In this document: positions 45,331 to 57,780 of the stretch, one piece after another | How positions within the stretch are numbered: position 1 is the first letter of the stretch | How the letters are laid out: each line of letters starts with the position of its first letter | From: Eriocheir sinensis | Lineage: Eukaryota; Arthropoda; Malacostraca; Decapoda; Varunidae | Direction of reading: 5' to 3' | Assembly: GCF_024679095.1 (NCBI RefSeq) | Contig: NW_026111665.1 | Span: 503,499 to 567,498 of the forward strand | Length of the DNA stretch: 64,000 bases | Notes under the pieces: model-generated | What the model was told of the DNA's origin: nothing | What the model saw: only the letters and a program-made list of their open reading frames with translations | Database searches by the model: none | Program-made: the position numbers and the translations under genes

Positions 45331-45937
45331 CGCGGCAGGAGCAACCAGCTCCAACACTGCCTCCACCTCCTTGGCCCCAGCGCGGGCGTCGGCAGAGGAA
45401 CCACAGGCCGCGGCATCCCCCGAGCGCGCAGACTGCACCACTTGCCACACCACCCGACTACGTCCTAGTGACGAGGGCCGCGCTCGAGGGGATGCTGGCG
45501 AGCTTTGCCCTTGCCCTGACGGGCCTCCTCCAGCTCACACCAGACGAGGCAGCTCTGCGGGATATTGCAAAGGCGACGATGGAGGAGCACTTCCACGCCA
45601 TCGCAGGCCCAACGGCGACACCCGCTCCTCCTCCAGAGTCTCAGAGCCCCGCACCCCCCCCTGCCGAAACCCAAACACCTACGCCCCTCCCCCCCTCCGC
45701 GGAGGTGACGGAGATGGAGGCCGACGAGTGCCACCAGCCAAGGCACCGGTGAAGGCGGTGCAGTGGAATATGGGACGCAACACAACCCGCTCCCACATCC
45801 CCGTGCGTACGGCGCCGACACGGTCCCGCCTCCCGCTGCCCGAGCGCAAGGCGCTGCCGAAGCGCCGAGGCCCGGCCCCCACGCAGACGTCGGCCCCCGT
45901 AACCACCCCAGCGACATCACTTGGGTCCAGACACTGA
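45331..45937 (+). pseudogene. Family B ORF1 C-terminal fragment
   Basis: Starts within the Pro-rich region (QEQPAPTLPPPPWPQRGRRQ in approximate form) and carries the conserved helix LEGMLASFALALTGLLQL. It ends TSLGSRH at 45937, overlapping the beginning of ORF2 in another frame. Confidence 0.8.
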
Positions 45938-48243
45938 GGGTCCTGCAGTGGCACGTGTGTGGCGTGCGCGGCAAGGTCAACCTCCTGCGAGCAGCGATCG
46001 GCACCGACGGCCTTGATGTCATCCTCCTGCAGGAGACTCTCCTTCAGGAAGACCAGTTGGTGCCGTTCAAGGGCTTCAGGGTCTTCTACCTCCCTGCCGT
46101 TGCCGGAGCAGCGCGTGGGTGTGGCATCTTCGTCAGGGATGCACTTCCCTGCACCTGAGTGCTTCACCCCGCGCTATGCGGTGACGGCGTGGAAGTACTG
46201 GCGGTTAAGGTGGCCTTGCCGAGCACGACTATCACGTTTTACTGCGTGTACAGCAATCCAGCTGCTGTGCCGGACTTCACTGAGCTCCTCTCCCTCGCCA
46301 ACGATGAGCCCACCTTCATAGGGGGCGACTTCAACGCCCACCATGAGGGTTGGGGGAGTAGGAGGAGAAACCGCGCTGGGCGGCACCTCGCATCAGCGTT
46401 GGAGGAGGTGCCTCGGGTCTCCCTCCTGAACACGGGGGAGCCAACGCACGTCAGGGGAGGGGTGCTCGATCTATCTATGGTCACGTCGGAGCGACGTGGG
46501 CCATACACCACTGTCTTGCGAGCGACCACCTCGCAACCCTAGTCGACCTTCCGGTTCCGCCGCCACTGCTACCTCCCAGACCGGTGTGGCCGTTGACCGC
46601 CACCTCGCCGAAACCATCCGGCCTGACGACCTAGAGATTGCGGAGATGCGCCTGATTAACGCCTTCCGGCGGGCGGCAGACGGGGCGATACCCCGGTCGC
46701 AACCAGAGGCGCCTGGCCGTAAAGACCGCTGGTACTACTGCCCCAATGTACGCGAGGCCAACCACCGCGTAAACCAGGCCCGAAAACTCAACCGCCGGGT
46801 CAACACAGAGGGGACGAGAGACCTATTAAGGGCTGCCATTCGACTGGCTAGGGCGACTGCGGCCAGAATGCAGGAGGAGCACTGGCTGAAGTGGTGCGGC
46901 TCACTCGACGCCATTGTGTCCACGGCCGTGCTCTGGCGCAAGCTAAGAGCCGTGGCCGAGGGGGCGGTCGCCCGGCCGGCCCTGCACCCGCAGCCGCAGG
47001 AGGAGACAGAAAAGCTTATCGATACATTTGTGTCCCGTGCTGCCTCTGAGAGGCTTCCCCCCACCACCAGGGAACTGTAGAGGGCGGCGTACCCGGCAAG
47101 GATGCGAGCCTTCAGGGAGGCTTGTTTAGTGGGGCATGCCACCGACGCCCCCATACACCTCCACGAGCTGCAAAAGGCCATCCCTGTCAAGGACACGGCC
47201 CCGGGGGACGACCGAATACCTTACGCCTTCCTTCGGCACGCTGGGCCTGGCATGCTCGATGAAATAGTAGCCTTGTAAAACGCCTCCTATATACGCGGAG
47301 CTGTCCCTGAAGCCTGGAAGACTGCCACCATCGTCCCCATCCCCAAGAGCGTTGACGAAGGTGAGTTCCGCCCCATCTCACTCCTGAGCTGCTTGGGGAA
47401 GACGTTAGAGAGGATACTCCTTTCTCGCCTTCGGTGGGCGATGGGCCCCCTTCACCACCACCTGTTTGCCTTCCGCCGAGGCATGGGCACCAGAGATTGC
47501 GTGTCCACCCTCCTCTCTGGTGTCTTGGGTAGGTAGGCTGTGGTGGTGTTCCTTGACCTGGAGAAGGCGTTCGAGCTGGCCTCGGCGCCTGCAGTGCTGT
47601 CCATCCTCGCCGAGAAAGGCGTTCGGGGCCGCCTGCTGGCATGGATCGGCCAGTATCTTCAGGATCGTAGGGCGGCAGTGCAGTTTCAGGGGTTCAGCTC
47701 CACGACTAAAGCGTTTGAAAATGGCACGCCTCAGGGTGGGGTCCTGAGCCCGGTGCTTTTCAACACGCTAGTAGAAAAATTGTCAAGCATGACACATAGC
47801 AGATTCACACGCGTCCTCTCTTACGCGGACGACGTGGCCATAGTGGTTTCCGGGCCGAACCACGTGGCCAGCGCTCGTCTCCTCCTCCTCCGCCGCCTCT
47901 CACAGACCTGCGCGTCGCTAGGCCTTGTGATCAACAGGCTAAAAACGAAGGCCATGGCCATCAATCACCGTCTCCTCCCTGAGGCCTTCGAGCTTGATGG
48001 CACACCGATCCCATGGGTGCACGCCTACAAATATATCGGCGTCACCCTGGATTCTCGGCTCACCTTCGCCCCCTACGTAAACCACCTTCGCCGCACCGTT
48101 GTGACCAGCACTAACATCATGCGGGCCCTGGCGAGGACTGCCGGAGGTGTCAGTGACCGAGTCCTGCGCCTGTTCTATCTCCAGGCGGTGAGGGCCTGCG
48201 TTGATTACGGGACCCCATGCCTCATGACGGTGGCCCCTGCTGT
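45938..48243 (+). pseudogene. Family B ORF2 fragment (endonuclease and RT)
   Basis: LQWHVCGVRGKVN and LLQETLLQED, frameshift at 46158, GGDFNAHHEGWGS, and a deletion near 46490-46600 that removes the SDH end of the endonuclease. RT with stops at 47080, 47278 and 47536, then a clean frame with FLDLEKAFELA, GTPQGGVLSPVLF and SYADDVAIVV. It ends after YGTPCLMTV, where it joins family A sequence that restarts at an earlier RT position (GPNHVA), so the join duplicates part of RT. Confidence 0.85.
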
Positions 48244-48244
48244 A

Positions 48245-49276
48245 GTGGTGTAGGGCCCCAACCACGTGGCCTGCGCCCGCCAGGTCCTCCGCCGGCTGAC
48301 CCAGACGTGCGCCGCCCTAGGGCTGGTCGTCAACAGGACTAAGACAAGGGCTATGGCCCTCCGCCACGGCCACCTTCCTGAGCCCTTCGACCTCGAGGGT
48401 ACGCCCGTGCCGTGGGTGCACACGTGCAAGTACCTCGGGGTCACTGTTGACTCTAGTCTGTCCTTTGGCCCGCACATTGCCCGCGTGCGGGACGAGGTAC
48501 GGCGGCGCACTAATGTGATGAGGGCCCTTGCCAGAACAGCGGGTGGGACTGGGAACAGGGTCCTGCGGACTTTTTACGTCCAGGGCGTGCGGTCCTGTAT
48601 TGACTACGGGACGCCGTGCCTGCTGACGGTGAGTCCGGCGGCGCTTCGGCCGATGGAGACAGCTCAGAACGCCGCCCTCTACGTCATCATTGGCGCCCCC
48701 ATGTGGACGAAATGCGTGTGCCTCCAGGCGGAGGCAGGCGTGTGCAGCGTCGCCGCGAGAGTCACCCAACTCTCAGTGGGGCATCTGGCGGCGCTGCTGA
48801 GACGCATGTGGGCGGAGTATCTCCGCGCCTCCGTCGGGCAGGCCCTCCTGCAGGTCCCCCTCCTGTTCCGCAAGAGAACGTGGGCGACTGTGGCGGCGGC
48901 CACGATTCGCAGTAGCGGACTCCCCCACGCCCTTGTGACGGGCTGTGGACGCCACCCACCCCACCTACGTTGCCCGCCCCCCGTGGGAGCCGCCTGCCTT
49001 AACAGCCACCATACGGCCGCTCGCCACAAGGAAGGCCCTCCTCACCCCTCAGGAGTTGGCCAGGGATGCAGCCAGCAGAGAGCGGGAAGCAGCGTACCCT
49101 GGAGCCTCCGTGTACTACACGGACGGCTCCGTCAACCACCAGACGGGGGCTGTCGGCATAGCTTTTGTGTGCGATGGGGTCACCGCGATATTTCGTCTGC
49201 CAGACGGATGTTCATCCACTCAGGCTGAGCTGGCAGCCATTGGCGGGGCTCTGGATGGAGGGGGGTCAAGGGCTCC
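48245..49276 (+). pseudogene. Family A ORF2 fragment (RT thumb to RNase H), 5' half of an interrupted copy
   Basis: Begins GPNHVACARQVLRRLTQ and runs through KYLGVTVDSSLSFGPH, VGHLAALLRRMW and a frameshift near 48940, then into RNase H: YYTDGSVNHQTGAVG (first Asp) and STQAELAAIGGALD (Glu). Coding stops at about 49276, where Harbinger DNA begins, and resumes at 58034. Confidence 0.87.
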
Positions 49277-49510
49277 GGGCCGGATTGTCAAAACTTACCT
49301 TCGGACGACGGGACCCTACGCGCCGAAATCCCTACCGTCAAACTGTTTTGGGTCGCGACGGGACCCGTTGCGGCGCGGGGGAAGAGGCGATACGAAGGGA
49401 CAGCACAGGGCACCTCTTGCCCCGCGCCACACGTTGCCTCTGATGTCCCCTCCGTTCTTTTCATCCATTTGTCTGACCAGGTAAGCATATTTCCTTTACG
49501 CAGTGTTACT

Positions 49511-49930
49511 TTTTAGGTGTTTTATGATTACGTTGATCTGTATGAGCAAGTAGAAAACCATGAGTAGCCTGCAATGGTTAATACTGGCTATGCCAATATG
49601 TGCTCCTTCGGCCCATGCCTCCCGTCACCAAACTAACCAAATATTAGACAACACAAGGGCATGTTCCAAACTTAGTGATAGGTTTTAGGTGTTTTATGGT
49701 TGCATTGACCTATAAGAGCAAGTAGAAAACCATGAGTAGCCTGTAATGGTTAATACTGGCTATGCCAATATGTGCTCAGTCGGCCCAGCCTCCCGTCACC
49801 ATACTAACCAAATATTAGACCACACAAGGGTATTTTCCAAACTTAGTGATAGGTTTTAGGTGTTTTATGGTTGCAATGACCAATAAGAGGAAGTAGAAAA
49901 CCATGAGTAGTCTGCAATGGTGTGGGGTGT
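49511..49930. repeat. 172-bp tandem repeat near the Harbinger left end
   Basis: Two full units and one partial unit start TTTTAGGTGTTTTATG at 49511, 49683 and 49855. They include AACCATGAGTAG and GGCTATGCCAATATGTGCTC. Confidence 0.88.
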
Positions 49931-50299
49931 CCAGGGGGGCAGCCCCCATGGTCAGCTATGTAGACCAGTTTATTTCTTTAATATACTTATAATAAAAATT
50001 TATGAACATTAAGAGAAAGGGGGACAGAAACCTATCTCACTTGGTCAGAAGCCAGGAACTGTTGGTGGTCATCCAGAATCGGTAATTGTGTCGATTAGTT
50101 ATTTGTTTATTTCTTTTTATCACTTGTAAACGCAGTATATGATTGATTCACAGGTAAAACTAGAGTAACACAACAGTGTGTGATAGGTTGGAATGGCTAA
50201 TTATGCAGTGGTAAGTGACAGAGCTGTGGAGTTAATCGACACAATTACCCCTGAATTTACTTTAATTGTCTGAGTGTAGCCAACCTGGTGTTGACTTTT

Positions 50300-50450
50300 T
50301 CTAACCTATCACAGCATGGAGCAGTATTCCAGCGTTGGTCTCACAAGTGTATCATAAGCTAAGTGTACTAAGTCAGGGGTGCAGTTGTATACATTCCTCC
50401 TGAGGAACCCCAGTGTTTGGTTTGCTGTGGCACTGATGTGGTTAGCTATA
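50300..50450 (-). pseudogene. LINE RT scrap
   Basis: The minus frame contains ISATANQTLGFLRRNVYNC, then LVRPTLEYCSMLW, the thumb motif of CR1/Jockey-like RTs. It lies 5' of the HARBI1 start and is related to 31380-32060. Confidence 0.65.
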
Positions 50451-50556
50451 TATACCTGTTTATTTATTTCATGTTGGTGGTAATCCAGAATCTACTATAA
50501 GAACATGGTGACAGATGTTATAATTTATATGTTTGCTTTTACAGGTTTGTGTGATC

Positions 50557-53555
50557 ATGGCTGCTTACGATGATGTTTGGGATGAATTCGACCTCTGGGA
50601 TCAATGGGAGGAGCTGGAGGAGATGGATGCCCCAAGAGTTGTCGTCCGTAGACCTCGAAGGATTGTCACAGGTATAAGTGAGGGGTGAAGGTATCTATTT
50701 TACTGGTTCCTCAATCCAGTTATTGAAAAATATACGAAAATTGGTTGAGTGTATATAATATTACGTATGTAGCGTCCCTACAAATTATTACTGAATTTGC
50801 AAGGCACTCGAGCCTTGTGCATGCCTTCTTGATTGGTTCCATGGTCGCTAACCTATACTGGAGTCCCGAGTTCGAGGCTTGGCGAGTACACTTACTGAGA
50901 ATATATTTTTTTACCAAATCAATTTCCATGTTTGTACAAGGTGCCAAAAAAGCATTGTGACATATTATGTACAAGTAAGAAATCAGGGGAAGTATTATGC
51001 TGGTATCAATTACGTACCAGTCCTTACATTACATACCTACACTATTACACCTGTGAATGTGACAGTGTTATATCCCTGGTCAGCTACCAAACTCATTCAC
51101 ACCCTTCTATCCCAAAGCCTTAAAAACCGACTTTCGCAGCAACAGTGACATAGAAATGAGTATATCATATCCAATGCAAACTCACTGTGTTTATTCCACT
51201 TACAGATCGGATGAATCCCTTCACGGCAATGAGCGACAACGAGTTTGTTGATCGTTTCAGATTAAGAAAAAATTCAATGTATGATCTCATTGAAGAAATA
51301 CGAGAACATCTTCCTGCCCCAACTGACTCCAGAGGTAATTTCTTATCATTATATAAGTAAAGTGGGGTAAGAAAAAATATAGGGGTGTATGGGGTAAGAA
51401 CGAATCATCTCGTATCTATTAATGCCATTAATCTAAAGATGTCTTTTTATCATCGAAAAATAGGTCATTTTTTTGCAATCAATACTTTGCCTGTTTGAGG
51501 AAATACCAGTTACTTGTATGCGCTTAAGATCGTTTTTTCCGTGATCAGGCGAAAAAAGTTTGTCAAAACTTTGAAGTATCTTTCATGAACTTAGATTTTC
51601 TCTTTCCCTGTTAATTGTGACAAGACTCTTTTGTTGTAGCTTTTCCAGAAGTCGAGCATAGTAACCGTTGTAGATGAGTCGATGGCTTTGATGGCGCGGT
51701 CATACGCAATATGGGTATATGAGCGAGGAATGTCACATGCGCAGTTAATGGAAAAATACCAAATAAAGAAAACATCCTTGCACGATCTCCTGAAGGCGAA
51801 GGACAAGACCAAGGACATCAATTACGTGAATGATTATGCCTTACTCGTCATCATCATAGTAAGAGGAAGGAGGGGGCACCGGAGAATGGTGATCAGCTGA
51901 TTCGGGAGACGAACCTCATGGCCCCATGCATTCATTTGTGTTAAACTTGAGAAATATTAAAATAATGGTACTTACAAAATTTTTGGAGGGAAACTAAGGT
52001 ATTTCCTTAACAGATTGATATTTTTTCAAGATAAAATGCATATATTTAAATTTAAAGGATACATTTTTTCTCCAAAATATACTATATTTTTTCTTACCCG
52101 AACATGATATTTTTTCACCCCTTTTTGGGTTAAGAAAAAATCAGAGGAAAATATTCATATTAAATACTGTTACGTATGCTAGGCTCAATTTGACCTTATA
52201 TTATTATACGGAAAGAAGTTTCAATGTATCATAGAAGTCATGATTTATATACAGGAAAACTTCTCCTGTGAAAAAAAGTTTCAGGTTTTGCACTTTTCTT
52301 ACCCATTTTACTATAATCATGAAATGGTGACCCTAGCAGTGGTGGCTCAAAGCATAAATTGGTGGGGTGCTGCTCCAAAAAATGTTTAGGCCAGTGGTTC
52401 TCAAAGTGGGGCCATGGCGGTTGTTGCAAAGAGTACATTTCTACATAGTTTCAGGATTATGAATGTTATTTCATTACTTACCTTTGATTGGCGGGATGAG
52501 ATTATGCAGAAAAATAAAGGGGGGGCGCAGGAATGTTGAAAATTCATGAAGGGAAGAATGGAGAGGAAAAGTATGAGAACCACTGGTTTAGCCCTTGCTG
52601 TAATCCACATTACAGTGCAACCAACTCAGGTGTTCATCCTTCCCTTTTTGGGGATTGATTACTTAAAAATAAACTATAACTTTAATTTTCTTTTTTCTCA
52701 CAGGATGTCCTGTCCCAGCACATTTACAGACACTGATAGCACTACGCTGCATGATGTCTGGGGATCACCAGATGACATTAGGTGACTGCCATGATGTCTC
52801 CCAGACAACAGTTAGCCAGTGCTTGAAGGTGGTGTCACGAGCAGTGGCTAGTTTGAGCAGGCATCACATAATGGCGCCTTCTGGGAATGATCGGCAGAGG
52901 ACTGTTCAAGAGTTCTATGCTATCCATGGCATGCCTGGGGTTATTGGTGCAATAGACTGTACACACATAGCTATAGTGAGACCGTCTGTTGCAAATCCTG
53001 AAGTGTTCCGATGCAGGAAGGTTACTTTTCAATGAATGTGCAAGCTGTGTGTGGTCCCGATCTGCTTTTTCACAACGTTGTTGCTCGTTGGCCTGGGAGT
53101 GTACATGACAGTAGAATTCTGGACAACAGCAGACTTTGTGCACAGTTAGAAGAAACTTTGGAACCACAATACCACCTGCTTGGAGATGCTGGTTATGCCC
53201 TAAAGAGGTATCTCCTAACACCGGTAGCCGTTCCACCAACGATCATGAGCGAGCCTACAACAGCAGTCACACCCATACCAGGAATACAGTGGAACGTGCA
53301 TTTGGTGTCTTAAAAAAAAGATTTGCATATTTAGGAAAGAAAATGAGGACTAGTTTAGATACAACTAAAGCAATCATTGTTGCAGCAGTAGTCTTACATA
53401 ATATAGCTGTGAAAACTAGACTGGTCATGCCACAAGATGGAGCGGAACATGCAATAATCAATGTCAATGCCCTTCATAATGGAGTTCCAGTAGACAGGCA
53501 GGGAAATGCACAAGGCAGATTGAAGCGTCAACAAATCATCAGGGATTTTTTCTGA
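50557..53555 (+). pseudogene. HARBI1-type Harbinger transposase gene (3 coding exons)
   Basis: Exons 50557-50671, 51206-51334 and 52704-53555, all with GT/AG borders, and possibly a 5' non-coding exon upstream (acceptor before 50544). The N-terminus is acidic (WDEFDLWDQWEELEEMD), followed by FRLRKNSMYDLIEEIREHLP and an HTH-like stretch (VSQTTVSQCLKVVSRAV). The DDE core has GVIGAIDCTHI (Asp), PGSVHDSRIL (Asp) and NTVERAFGVLKKRF (Glu). A one-base loss after EVFRCRK (about 53018) and another near 53225 break the frame, so no full transposase can be made. Such nucleases cut DNA together with a Myb-like partner, here encoded at 54277-56204. Confidence 0.87.
52392..52585. mobile_element. hAT-type MITE in HARBI1 intron 2
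   Basis: Ends CAGTGGTTCTCA and TGAGAACCACTG are perfect 12-bp inverted repeats. They are flanked by an 8-bp duplication GTTTAGGC / GTTTAGCC (52384-52391 and 52586-52593, one mismatch). TIR and TSD length fit hAT elements. It is 194 bp and non-coding. Confidence 0.85.
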
Positions 53556-54276
53556 ACATCATCCTCATCATTGACGACTACTCCCATCTCTTTCACAGCT
53601 TCCCCCCTCTTTCAATATCTTTCCTTTCTCATTCATTATCTCATTTATTTTACTTGGGGAGATGTGTTCTAAATTTATTCATATATTACTACTTTCCAAT
53701 ATGATTTTTTATCCCCTTTATAGTTTTCAGTTAGTCTTTCACCAAACTCTTTATCAAATCGCTTTTTCCTTTCTTTTAATGTTATGGTTACTTCCATTGC
53801 ATTCTCTTTATTTTTTTGTTCTTTCCCTTTTTACTTGCGCCTCCATATTATTTTCTTGAGATTTCTAATAAAGTTCCCTTTCCTCTTTTTCTATCACCTT
53901 TATCTCCTCTGTCCACTATGAATTTCCTATTCTTTTTTTATCTCGCACCAGTTTCAGCCCTGAAACCTTTCTTGATATAATAATACTCTTCAATATTAAG
54001 TTGATTATGCTTCCGTTCTGTGCACTGTATTTTTTGCATGTATGAAAATGCTTTATTTATATTGTTTATTATAAAATAAAATTCTTGTTACCCTGAAGTT
54101 GTAACCTTTCATTTCTAAGAACTTACCAAAGTGACCTATTATTATGTATTCTTTGCACACACTAGGACAGCAGATAATTACAGAAAAGTGAGATGTTTTA
54201 GGAACAAAAAGTTACTAAAACAATGGTTACTAGTTCATCCATTTTTATATATATTATATATGCTCTTACATATATC
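53556..54276. other. Spacer between the convergent Harbinger genes
   Basis: T-rich and low complexity, with AATAAA-like signals near 53868 and 54075 that could serve the plus-strand gene. No further gene. Confidence 0.5.
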
Positions 54277-56204
54277 TCATGTGCAGTTTGCGTGCTCTTT
54301 TTCTGCAATGAGTCGATACATTTTTGCTTCTAAAGCTTTTTCTTTTGCCTCCTCTTTTCTGGCTTCAGCCTCCTCAAGCTTCAACTCCATGTATCGTAAT
54401 TGCATGTCCATCAATTTTGCCCTCTTGTTCTGAAACTCGTCGTCCCTGCTTGTGCTGGCCTTCACTATCTCCCGGACTTCTACGTCTTCGCCCGCTTTCC
54501 ACCTCCCGGCTCGACGTTGCCTGCTCGTCATCCTTACGGGGCTGGCAGGCACAATTGTTTCCCCAACTTTGTTGCCGCCCTGTTCTTCATCTGGTGTTGG
54601 TGCCAGTGGTTCGGAACTCACCAACTCACACCAGATGTCGGAGCGTGCTGGCAGTAGAGTAAAAGAAATTATTAGTTGATGAAAACATCTGTTAATGAAA
54701 TGCAGTGGTGTACGTGTCATCTGGCATATTTGTCTGAAAACAGATGCGTTATCAATCAATTAAAATTTTTAATTTTCTAGAACTGCCCCCATGATTGCTG
54801 ACTCAGCACCACAAATTGGCATATTAAATAATATGCTTGCTATACAGATGCTATGTTCATCAAACAAAGATTGGATCGGATTATGATTATTGGAAATGTA
54901 CACCACTGTACTTGTTCAATAACCTCCATTTACGCTTACATATTTAAGTGGCAATGTTCTCAAACGATTATGGTTCTCGCCAACAGTTTTAGGAAGAAGA
55001 AATTCACCACAGACAGAGGCAGCACCTCAGACCCATTACTGCCACGTTCAATGGCACTGTTATTATGTTCATTTATAATAAAAACTTGTGATGCATTTAA
55101 GTGTGTGTTGAGCTTCGCGGGATATATAAACAGGCAGAACACCTGCTTACGAGGTATTTACTTATAAGCTATTCTCCTTATGAGTGTAACATCTTACCTC
55201 ACAAGAGACCTTGAAAATCGGATGAGTCGACCATGGTGGTTCGACTTTGCTGGGAATAAATACATCTGAGTAAACACAAGTATAGTACAGCATTATTTAA
55301 CTTAATTTACTCAAAACCTGTATAATCGGTCGAAGACTCATTGGAACACAGAGTTTTGATGAGATGTCAGAGGACACAGCTTAGGCTGAGTGGAAATGAG
55401 TAATGAAACAAGTGTAACAACGGCAGCATCAAATAATGTGGATTCAGGATGATACCCATGTGATGAAGTTCCATTATTTCATGACAAAATAATTGTAATG
55501 TCAAGATATCCATATCTACTATTCATACGTATTTAACATTCATATTTCCTATGTATACATCATTTACCTGTTATAATGCAAATTGATTATATTGTATACT
55601 TACGCTGAGATGGCAAGGCATCATCATCATAGGGGTTGCCGATGTCATTAATGTCATCCCCGAGGAGTGTGAGCACTTGCTCACAATCTGAGGTCATGTC
55701 TGGTGGAGGCGCGCCACCACCAGTTTTGAACACCTCCCGTTTCAAGTCAGCCTTGCTTTTCTTCGCCCTAAAATAAAATAAATAGATATAGATAGATAGA
55801 TAGATATAGATAGATAGATATAGATAGATATTTGTTGTACTGGTGGTGCAGTTCTTGAATAAATGATGAATATATTAAATTTAATTAAATTTTAGAACTT
55901 GGGGCCATTAATGAAAGTGTTGTTCAGAAGGGCATTGTTCACAGTGTACAGAGATATTTTTCTTCACTTACTTGACTTTCAGTCGCTCCCAAACTTTCTT
56001 GAGCTGCACCTCTGACCGTTGGGGCCCCATGTTGTGGGCATTGAATGTTTCGGTAATTTTCCAGGCCTCCCTCTTCTGTAGGAGTATCCTCCCGTCAGTC
56101 TTTAGGCTGAGTAGGATTGGTTCCTCAGCTATTAGGCCCAATAGCAACTCTCTTGCCGGGGGCGAAATGGGACCTGTCCTCAGGCACTGCTCCAGGGATG
56201 CCAT
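54277..56204 (-). CDS. Myb/SANT-like Harbinger partner protein (3 exons, 255 aa, intact)
   Basis: Exons 55972-56204, 55604-55767 and 54277-54647 join in phase (233+164+371 nt) into a 255-residue frame without stops. It starts MASLEQCLRTGP. The N-terminal ~80 residues form a trihelical Myb/SANT-like domain with the pattern KREAWKITETFNA...EVQLKKVWERLK. A Lys-rich link and an acidic middle (LLGDDINDIGNPYDDD) follow. The C-terminus is a long charged coiled coil (MQLRYMELKLEEAEARKEEA onward). In PIF/Harbinger elements the Myb-like protein helps import the transposase and bind transposon ends. A leader-intron acceptor lies just upstream of the ATG. It appears intact although the transposase is broken. 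Confidence 0.8.
55785..55832. repeat. ATAG microsatellite
   Basis: ATAGATAG-type repeats in the first intron of the Myb/SANT-like gene. Confidence 0.9.
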
Positions 56205-56399
56205 CGTCACTAGTTAGTGCTGTAAGGAAAGCCAATGTAGAAGGTAATATTATATAAGTGTCGTATTGTCGATGAAACGTATTTGATTTTATGCCATAGC
56301 ATAAATAGGCAGGTGTCCTTACACATTAACCTTATACCAGTTTAAGTATGATTTATGAACCCAGATAATACATGTGTGGTTACATTAGTTTACATTACA

Positions 56400-56790
56400 T
56401 TATCGTGCACAGAGGTTATATAGCTCACTACACCGCTTGAAAACTATAACAGATTCAAGTTGTGTTTGCACCTGGTCAGTAACTTAGGTAGGCCAGGGGA
56501 GTTATGGGGTTGACCATGTGCACACTGCTGGTAGCTCTTGGGAACGTATTTACCCTGCACAGAGGTTATATAGCTCACTACACCGCTTGAAAACTAAAAC
56601 AGATTCATGTATGTGTTTGCACCTGGTCAGTAAATAAGGTGGTAAGGGAAGTTATGGGGTAGACCCTGTGCACACTGCTGGTAGCCAATGGTAGCTCTTG
56701 GGAACGTATTTATCCTGCACAGAGGTTATATAGCTCACCACACAGCTAAAAATCATAATTAGCTTATGCATCTGTTTGTACCTGGTCAGT
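56400..56790. repeat. ~150-160-bp tandem repeat, three units
   Basis: Units begin TGCACAGAGGTTATATAGCTC at about 56406, 56556 and 56716, and share GCACCTGGTCAGTAA and GGGAACGTATTTA. The units contain TATATAG, which might act as promoter modules for the minus-strand Myb/SANT-like gene; that is speculation. Confidence 0.88.
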
Positions 56791-57089
56791 AAATGATTAT
56801 GTTATTGCTGAGGTGGTGTTGTGGAGACTGCCTGCTGTTGACGTCAGCTCAAAACAAATGGAATGAAGGTGCTTTAATCCTTCCCTGCAAGCCACATAAG
56901 CTACTTAAGTATCCACACAGGCTAGCTACGTCAATAAACAAACAAAAATACCCTAAAAACTGGCACATGCCCATAAAGTGGCCAGTCAAGGCAGTGATAA
57001 TTATAATTGGTCATGGCCAGGGCAACGTGGTCTCGTCAGTGCTCCCTCCCTACGGCTAGCCAGACTCAAAGAAATATATTTGGCTACCC

Positions 57090-57780
57090 ACAAGGGGTAA
57101 CCCTGTCAGGAAATGCACAAAAACATCATACAATGGGTCATATGATGAGTAAATCCAGTCATACGGGTGGGGCTGACGAGAGCCCAACAGGCTGTAGTCA
57201 GCTCGCCCTCAATTAGGCTAACTAGACCCAAAGCAAGCTGTTTGCCTTCCCACAAAGGTTAACCCCATCAATAAACACACAAAACATCATACAATGGGTC
57301 ATATGATGAGTAAATCCAGTCATACGGGTGGGGCTGACGAGAGCCCAACAGGCTGTAGTCAGCTCGCCCTCAATTAGGCTAACTAGACCCAAAGCAAGCT
57401 GTTTGCCTTCCCACAAAGGTTAACCCCATCAATAAACACACAAAACATCATACAATGGGTCATATGATGAGTAAATCCAGTCATACGGGTGGGGCTGACG
57501 AGAGCCCAACAGGCTGTAGTCAGCTCGCCCTCAATTAGGCTAACTAGACCCAAAGCAAGCTGTTTGCCTTCCACAAAGGTTAACCCCATCAATAAACACA
57601 CAAAACATCATACAATGGGTCATATGATGAGTAAATCCAGTCATACGGGTGGGGCTGACGAGAGCCCAACAGGCTGTAGTCAGCTCGCCCTCAATTAGGC
57701 TAACTAGACCCAAAGCAAGCTGTTTGCCTTCCCACAAAGGTTAACCCCATCAATAAACACACAAAAAACATCATACAATG
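57090..57780. repeat. ~161-bp tandem repeat near the Harbinger right end
   Basis: Four nearly identical units, with AACATCATACAATGGG at 57122, 57283, 57444, 57604 and 57767. Unit homogeneity is high, suggesting recent amplification. The flanking 56791-57089 and 57781-58033 hold no gene. Confidence 0.92.

Noticed and set aside
54324..54662. Plus-strand ORFs over the Myb/SANT-like last exon
   Set aside because: Antisense of a spliced minus-strand gene with correct splice sites and phase.
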